Source: Acidobacteriota bacterium (lineage in GTDB: Bacteria; Acidobacteriota; Terriglobia; Terriglobales; Acidobacteriaceae). From it: a stretch of 9,817 nucleotides of DNA. Where the stretch lies: the NCBI GenBank assembly GCA_021805955.1, contig JAJZDO010000113.1, positions 1 to 9,817 of the forward strand, written 5' to 3'. How positions within the stretch are numbered: the first letter of the stretch is position 1; every line of letters starts with the position of its first letter. Under the pieces are notes generated by a model, which had not been told where the DNA came from, did no database searches, and worked only from the letters and a program-made list of their open reading frames with translations. Both the position numbers and the translations under genes were made by a program. Shown piece after piece: positions 6,083 through 9,817 of this stretch.

Positions 6083-7024
6083 ATGGCGTATTATCTTGGG
6101 CTGGATGCGGGAGGCACACGGACGGAATGCGCTCTCGCGCAGGATGACACCGTTCTTGCCCGCGCTTCCAGCGGCACCATCAAAATTCTGCTCGCCTCCG
6201 TGGAAGATGCGGAGAAAAACCTCGACGATCTGCTGCGCGCCATCTCCGCGCAGTCCGGCGTTGCGCTCGATTCCATCGCTTGCACCTGCGTCGGGCTGGC
6301 GGGCATTTCCGTGCCTCGCGTCGCGGACTGGGTCCGGCAGGCGTTGCAGGCCCGTGTCAGCGGCGATATTTTGCTGGCTGGCGATGAAGAGATCGCCCTC
6401 GATGCCGCTTTTTCCGGCGGCGCGGGCGTGCTGGTCGTGGCCGGAACCGGGTCGAACCTGATTGGCCGCGCCAGCGATGGACAGCTGATCCACGTGGGCG
6501 GCTGGGGTCCCGTGCTGGCCGATGAGGGATCGGGAAGCTGGATCGGAAGACAGGCGGTGCGCGCCGTTTTCGACGCACTCGATCGCGATACCACCACCCT
6601 GCTGCTCCCAAAAATTCTGCAAGCCTGGTATCTGCCGAACGTAGCGGCCTTGATCGATGCCGCGAATCGCAACCCGAGCCCCGATTTCGCGGCGCTTACG
6701 CCCATCGTCGTCGAAGCCGCCCAGCAAGGCGATTTCTATGCCGCCCAGGTTCTGGAGCAGGCCGGACACTTTCTGGGAATGTATGCCGCGCTCGTCGTCC
6801 AGAGAGTCGAGGCGCTGGAAGGTGAGCGCGCCGCCTCTCTGGAGGTTGCCTTCACCGGCAGCATTCTGCGCCAAATTGCACCCGTGCGAGATGCGATGTT
6901 CGCCTTCATTCGGCGCGAACTTCCCGGGATACGAATCCGACGGGAAGCCGTCGACTCCGTTCAAGGCGCGCTCTGGCGGGCTCGCCACGATCGACGCTCA
7001 CAGCAGCCTGCAATTCCTTACTGA
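6083..7024 (+). CDS. BadF/BadG/BcrA-type sugar kinase, probable N-acetylglucosamine kinase
   Basis: Predicted cytosolic ATP-dependent kinase making N-acetylglucosamine 6-phosphate, the first step of amino-sugar salvage. It has 313 residues from ATG 6083, typical of the family. MAYYLGLDAGGTRTECAL gives the phosphate-1 loop (DAGGT at 8-12). VVAGTGSNLIG near 119-129 is the phosphate-2 region, and GWGPVLADEGSGSWIG near 141-156 is strongly characteristic of GlcNAc kinases in the ASKHA fold. A late FTGSIL near 258-263 corresponds to the adenosine-binding region. The start at 6083 places the conserved N-terminus correctly; ATG 6071 adds four residues (MLGS) and is a real alternative. Neither has an ideally spaced ribosome binding site. 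The frame stays open upstream through the outer-membrane gene, but that extension is not conserved-looking. nagA, the next pathway step, lies on the opposite strand 1.9 kb away beyond the restriction genes. The 71-bp gap to the convergent methylase gene shows no clear terminator. Confidence 0.87.
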   Translation: MAYYLGLDAGGTRTECALAQDDTVLARASSGTIKILLASVEDAEKNLDDLLRAISAQSGVALDSIACTCVGLAGISVPRVADWVRQALQARVSGDILLAGDEEIALDAAFSGGAGVLVVAGTGSNLIGRASDGQLIHVGGWGPVLADEGSGSWIGRQAVRAVFDALDRDTTTLLLPKILQAWYLPNVAALIDAANRNPSPDFAALTPIVVEAAQQGDFYAAQVLEQAGHFLGMYAALVVQRVEALEGERAASLEVAFTGSILRQIAPVRDAMFAFIRRELPGIRIRREAVDSVQGALWRARHDRRSQQPAIPY

Positions 7025-7095
7025 ACCATTCGACCCCTCAGGAGTGATTTCCTAAGTTGGTGGAGCGGTTCTGACTGAGTGCTGTTGTACAAATC

Positions 7096-7995
7096 TCAGA
7101 TTGCTCGTCGGGCCCAATCCAAGTTGCGCGCAACCAGCAGTTCGGTCATTTCTGCGTGGTGAGTGTTCTTCATGCTGATGGCATAGGTGTCGAAGTCATG
7201 TTCCTTTGCGAGCGTCTCGACGCCAACTGCATTATCATACGTCATCAGAAAGTCGCCCTTTAACGTTGCGGCGATAGCGAACAACGCAGCATGGTCAAGC
7301 TCATTATGGGCGTACAGGCGCTTACCCGCTTTCTTGCCCGCCGCGGTGTATGGAGGGTCAATAAAGAAAGCAGCATTTGTTCGGTGGGCATTTTCTTGCA
7401 GCACAGCCATACCGTCGCCGTGAATAAAGTGTAGCCGCTCTTTCACATGCGCAATGTTCAATATCCGTTTGTAAAGCGTCTCAGGGTACCAGCGCGATCT
7501 GATACCTTTACCATTCTCCCCGTGTTTCAGGACTCCCGATCCTGGAGCCAAAATTCCGCCATGATTTACACGATTCCTGAGAATAGTCTGAAATGCTCTG
7601 TCTTGGCGCGACACGTTAGTCTTTGAGAGCTCATGGCGAACATTTTCTAGTGTCAAATCAAACTGAACAATGCGCTCCACAAGTTCCTTAGAGTCGCCAT
7701 TCAGAATGGTTTCCCATACCGCCGATACCTCGTCGTCACGCTCAACCATAAGGACCTTCTCAGCAAGTTCCTCAAAAGCCGCCGTTAGACTTACGATGGC
7801 ACCGCCAGCAAAAGGTTCGATCAGTTCATTCGGCTTGGTCTCCAGACCCTTCAGCCATCGCCTTATTATCGGAATGAGCCATGTCTTGCCCCCCGGATAC
7901 CGAAACGGGCTCCGCTGAGGAATCGATGCCACATTCACAATATGGCCGTGAAGAGGGTCGAGTCCAGCTTCCGGAAACAGTGCTGTTTGTTCCAT
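7096..7995 (-). CDS. D12-class (Dam-type) adenine-N6 DNA methyltransferase
   Basis: Transfers a methyl group from S-adenosylmethionine to the N6 of adenine in DNA; here presumably the protective half of a restriction-modification pair. It has 299 residues, normal for the class. In order: motif X SPFRYPGGK (29-37), the AdoMet-binding motif I ELIEPFAGGAIVSL (57-70), a target-recognition stretch at about 115-185, the catalytic motif IV DPPY (213-216) followed by TAAGKKAGKRLY, and a C-terminal MTYDNA strand (251-256). All key residues are intact. The recognition site cannot be read from the sequence; GATC is only one of several known for this class. It starts 7 nt after the nuclease stop codon, with no evident ribosome binding site, which implies translational coupling and one transcript. 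A sampled line (7621-7680) has 26 G+C of 60, well below nearby genes, which points to horizontal acquisition. Confidence 0.92.
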   Translation of the reverse strand: MEQTALFPEAGLDPLHGHIVNVASIPQRSPFRYPGGKTWLIPIIRRWLKGLETKPNELIEPFAGGAIVSLTAAFEELAEKVLMVERDDEVSAVWETILNGDSKELVERIVQFDLTLENVRHELSKTNVSRQDRAFQTILRNRVNHGGILAPGSGVLKHGENGKGIRSRWYPETLYKRILNIAHVKERLHFIHGDGMAVLQENAHRTNAAFFIDPPYTAAGKKAGKRLYAHNELDHAALFAIAATLKGDFLMTYDNAVGVETLAKEHDFDTYAISMKNTHHAEMTELLVARNLDWARRAI

Positions 7996-8002
7996 AACGT
8001 GT

Positions 8003-8926
8003 CTATAGGTTTTCTAATTCATCCAATATGTCCGGTTCATCAGCCGGAACATCCGACTGTTCATCTGCAAGCTGAGCCAAACTCGCCCCTTCGAGCTTTG
8101 CGTCCAGCTTGGTTTGCAAATTTGCAATAAAGTCATCCACCGAACCGGGCTTGGATATTGTGATCTTATTGAGCGCGGCTTTGAACTTCGTATAAACGGT
8201 CCGCATGAGGATCAAATTGTAGCGCTGTTGTCTTTCATCAAAAGCAAGATCATAAATAAGCCACGCGATATCCGCCGCATCTTTAGCGACCTCGGGAAGA
8301 TCAGGCAGAGTTTCATAAAATTCACGATGTACAGCCACCGCTTGTTTACGGTTCCACGCCTTTAAAATGCCCCCTTTGAAAATGAGTTGTGGAGCAAGTC
8401 TCTTGCGCGATGAAGACAGATAATCAGGCCCAGGATTCTTCTTTCTGCTCTTCTCCCAATCAAGATTGAGATATTCTTCGCGATTCTCCATCAGAGGCTT
8501 AAAAAATGTTCTGCGCAAGTTACCACTGATATAGACCGTCTGTACTTCAAGTGAACCAAAATCCGTGACGACGCCATTCTTGTCGTAAGCGACCAGCACG
8601 ACATCAATGTTTCCCGCCGATTTACCGTCCCTGTCTTTGAGTCGTACCTCGACCAGTGTTGTCCACTGAGTGCCCTTTGCAAAGAAGAACTCCGCAGCTT
8701 GATCCGCGATAATCCATTCCTGGCGTAAACGTACAGGACAAATGACAGCGAGATCGTTGCCATGAAAGATGGTGCAAACACCCAGGGGGTCAATGATGCT
8801 ATCTTTCGTGCAATTGGGAACTTTGTTGTTGTAAGGGCACAGTCGGTTCCGACGATAACGCTGCGCCTCCTCTGTGTTGCTGGTTGGCGGAAAACCAAAA
8901 AGCTCTGCAATCGGCTGTTTCGACAC
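8003..8926 (-). CDS. NotI-family type II restriction endonuclease
   Basis: Predicted site-specific DNA-cutting enzyme. The open frame extends to 9127, but that part runs over nagA. I place the start at GTG 8926, 9 nt after GAGG (8936-8939), giving 307 residues; NotI itself is somewhat longer (383). From this start, Cys30, Cys39, Cys51 and Cys63 (spacing C-x8-C-x11-C-x11-C, within RLCPYNNKVPNC...PLGVC...AVIC) match the metal-binding four-Cys element known from NotI. Next comes a PD-(D/E)XK-type core with Asp108 (NIDVVLV) and Glu127-x-Gln129 (SLEVQTVY), the D...E-x-Q arrangement of NotI. DYLSSSRKRLAPQLIFKGG (169-187) is another conserved family block. The C-terminus is acidic and low in complexity. 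The gene precedes the methylase with a 7-bp gap, and sampled G+C (8161-8220, 26 of 60) matches it. The family call is firm; specificity is unknown and need not equal GCGGCCGC. Confidence 0.88.
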   Translation of the reverse strand: MSKQPIAELFGFPPTSNTEEAQRYRRNRLCPYNNKVPNCTKDSIIDPLGVCTIFHGNDLAVICPVRLRQEWIIADQAAEFFFAKGTQWTTLVEVRLKDRDGKSAGNIDVVLVAYDKNGVVTDFGSLEVQTVYISGNLRRTFFKPLMENREEYLNLDWEKSRKKNPGPDYLSSSRKRLAPQLIFKGGILKAWNRKQAVAVHREFYETLPDLPEVAKDAADIAWLIYDLAFDERQQRYNLILMRTVYTKFKAALNKITISKPGSVDDFIANLQTKLDAKLEGASLAQLADEQSDVPADEPDILDELENL

Positions 8927-8943
8927 TCTACGCAACCTCGCTG

Positions 8944-8953
8944 ACGATATCGT
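8944..8953. promoter_or_regulatory. Perfect 10-bp palindrome overlapping the restriction promoter
   Basis: ACGATATCGT is its own reverse complement. It covers most of the proposed -10 box and the expected transcription start of the nuclease gene, where a repressor or controller protein would act. No controller (C) gene is visible in the cassette. A 10-bp palindrome can arise by chance. Confidence 0.3.
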
Positions 8954-8977
8954 ACGTCGTTTTATTTCATGCGCCAA
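8949..8977 (-). promoter_or_regulatory. Putative promoter of the restriction-modification genes
   Basis: On the - strand, TTGGCG (8972-8977 on + coordinates) and TACGAT (8949-8954) are separated by exactly 17 nt. Each matches the sigma-70 consensus at 4 of 6 positions. The start would fall near 8942, giving a leader of about 16 nt that still contains GAGG. The -35 box lies in the last codons of nagA. This would let the cassette be expressed independently of nagA. Confidence 0.5.
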
Positions 8978-9817
8978 AGACCTGGCCGTCCAAAAGTGTG
9001 CTGCGAATTTCGCCCGAGGGCGACAGCACGGTGATGTTGGCCGGACGCCCCGGCGCAAGCTCTCCATGCGTCTCGGCGAAGCCCGCCATATGCGCTGGAT
9101 TCGTCGATGCGTACCGCGCTGCGACACCGTAGGAAGCTTGGGTGAATTTCACGAAGTTGCGCACCGCGCGATCCAGGGTCAACACGCTGCCCGCCAATCT
9201 TCCCTCATACATGCACCTTCCGTTGGCCACCGTCACATTCATCGTGCCCAGCTTGTACACGCCGTCCGGCATTCCTGTGGCCGCAATCGAGTCGGTGACG
9301 AGTATGCCGCGGTCCGGCGTCTTCGCCTTGTGAAACAGCCGCACCAGCAGCGGATCGACGTGGATGCCATCGCAGATCAACTCGGCGAACAGGTGGACCT
9401 CATCCAGTACGACCCCCAGCAGGCCAGGCTGGCGATGATCGAGCGGCCGCATGGCATTGAAGGTATGCGTCGCGCTGACGGCCCCCGCCGCAACTCCGGC
9501 CTGCGCCTCCGGAGTGGTAGCGTTGCTGTGCCCCAGGCTGACGCGAATCCCGAGTCGAACTGCTTCCTGAATCAATTCAATCGCGCCTGGCAACTCCGGC
9601 GCGACGGTCATCACAACGATGTGGCCGCGCGCCGCCTCCCAAAAGCGCCGCAGCAGGTCGATGGAGGGTTCCTGCAAATACTCTGCCGGCTGCACGCCGC
9701 GCTTGCTGTGGGAAAGAAACGGGCCTTCGAGATGGATGCCCAGCGGTTTCGCGCCGTGAAGGCTCACGGCTTCCCTGGAAGTCTCCTTCGCTCGCTCGAT
9801 TTGCTGCGCCATTCCCG
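8967..9817 (-). CDS. nagA: N-acetylglucosamine-6-phosphate deacetylase (5' part outside the window)
   Basis: Removes acetate from N-acetylglucosamine 6-phosphate to give glucosamine 6-phosphate in the cytosol, feeding cell-wall recycling or glycolysis. The reading frame runs off the right edge, so the ATG at 9812 is an internal Met. About 283 residues are visible out of roughly 380 usual for NagA. Amidohydrolase landmarks, numbered from that Met: HLEGPF (27-32, metal ligand Glu29), GHSNAT (94-99, His95), ATHTFNAM (114-121, His116), CDGIHV (147-152, His151), and the catalytic Asp174 in LVTDSIAATGMPDG. The late GSVLTLDRAVRNFV and the NPA and GELAPGRPANITVL blocks are also typical. It ends QVFGA with TGA at 8967-8969. 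G+C is high (39 of 60 in 9421-9480), unlike the restriction genes that follow 40 bp downstream on the same strand. Confidence 0.95.
   Translation of the reverse strand, partial: GMAQQIERAKETSREAVSLHGAKPLGIHLEGPFLSHSKRGVQPAEYLQEPSIDLLRRFWEAARGHIVVMTVAPELPGAIELIQEAVRLGIRVSLGHSNATTPEAQAGVAAGAVSATHTFNAMRPLDHRQPGLLGVVLDEVHLFAELICDGIHVDPLLVRLFHKAKTPDRGILVTDSIAATGMPDGVYKLGTMNVTVANGRCMYEGRLAGSVLTLDRAVRNFVKFTQASYGVAARYASTNPAHMAGFAETHGELAPGRPANITVLSPSGEIRSTLLDGQVFGA

Noticed and set aside
6002..6988. 328-codon - strand frame opposite the GlcNAc kinase
   Set aside because: Fully antisense to the kinase, whose ATP-binding motifs are unmistakable; the reverse product has no recognisable domain.
7025..7095. 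Terminator between the convergent kinase and methylase genes
   Set aside because: Only a 4-bp AGGA/TCCT pairing is visible and there is no T-run on either strand.
8927..9127. N-terminal extension of the nuclease frame into nagA
   Set aside because: Sixty-seven Arg-rich residues overlap nagA out of frame and do not look like NotI-family sequence. GTG 8926 has a well-spaced GAGG and its own promoter-like element.

Overview
The window looks like a chromosomal piece of a soil-type Gram-negative bacterium, most likely an acidobacterium (Terriglobia-like). This is inferred from three things: a MlaD/MCE protein with a long repeat tail, paired lipoprotein seven-bladed propellers, and an outer-membrane-type protein. 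No rRNA or other marker gene is present, so the assignment stays tentative. I see no tRNA, rRNA, CRISPR array, transposase or integrase.

Layout on the + strand. Positions 1-57 hold the last codons of an upstream gene, possibly a lipid-transport ABC ATPase. Positions 206-1282 encode an MCE/MlaD-family substrate-binding protein with five tail repeats spaced exactly 34 residues apart. After a 350-bp gap come two tandem paralogous lipoproteins (1633-2934 and 3187-4425), each a predicted seven-bladed YVTN/lactonase-like propeller. Each has its own similar promoter-like element about 80 bp upstream and its own terminator-like hairpin; the second terminator is very strong. A 331-bp gap carrying REP-like inverted repeats follows. 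Next is the C-terminal copper-binding domain of a multicopper oxidase without its first two domains (4757-5113), overlapping by 8 bp an outer-membrane-type protein of unknown function (5106-6005). A strong hairpin precedes a BadF/BadG-type N-acetylglucosamine kinase (6083-7024).

Layout on the - strand. Converging on the kinase are a D12-class adenine DNA methyltransferase (7096-7995), a NotI-family restriction endonuclease (8003-8926) and, entering from the right edge, the larger part of nagA, N-acetylglucosamine-6-phosphate deacetylase (8967-9817).

The kinase and NagA catalyse consecutive steps of amino-sugar salvage (GlcNAc to GlcNAc-6-P to GlcN-6-P plus acetate). They are separated by the two-gene restriction-modification cassette. 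That cassette is clearly poorer in GC (two sampled 60-nt lines inside it have 26 G+C each; one line in nagA has 39) and carries its own promoter-like element with an overlapping palindrome. The simplest reading is an acquired restriction-modification island inserted into an amino-sugar locus. The pairing of a NotI-type nuclease with an adenine methylase is the most interesting point: NotI's own site, GCGGCCGC, has no adenine and occurs once in this window.
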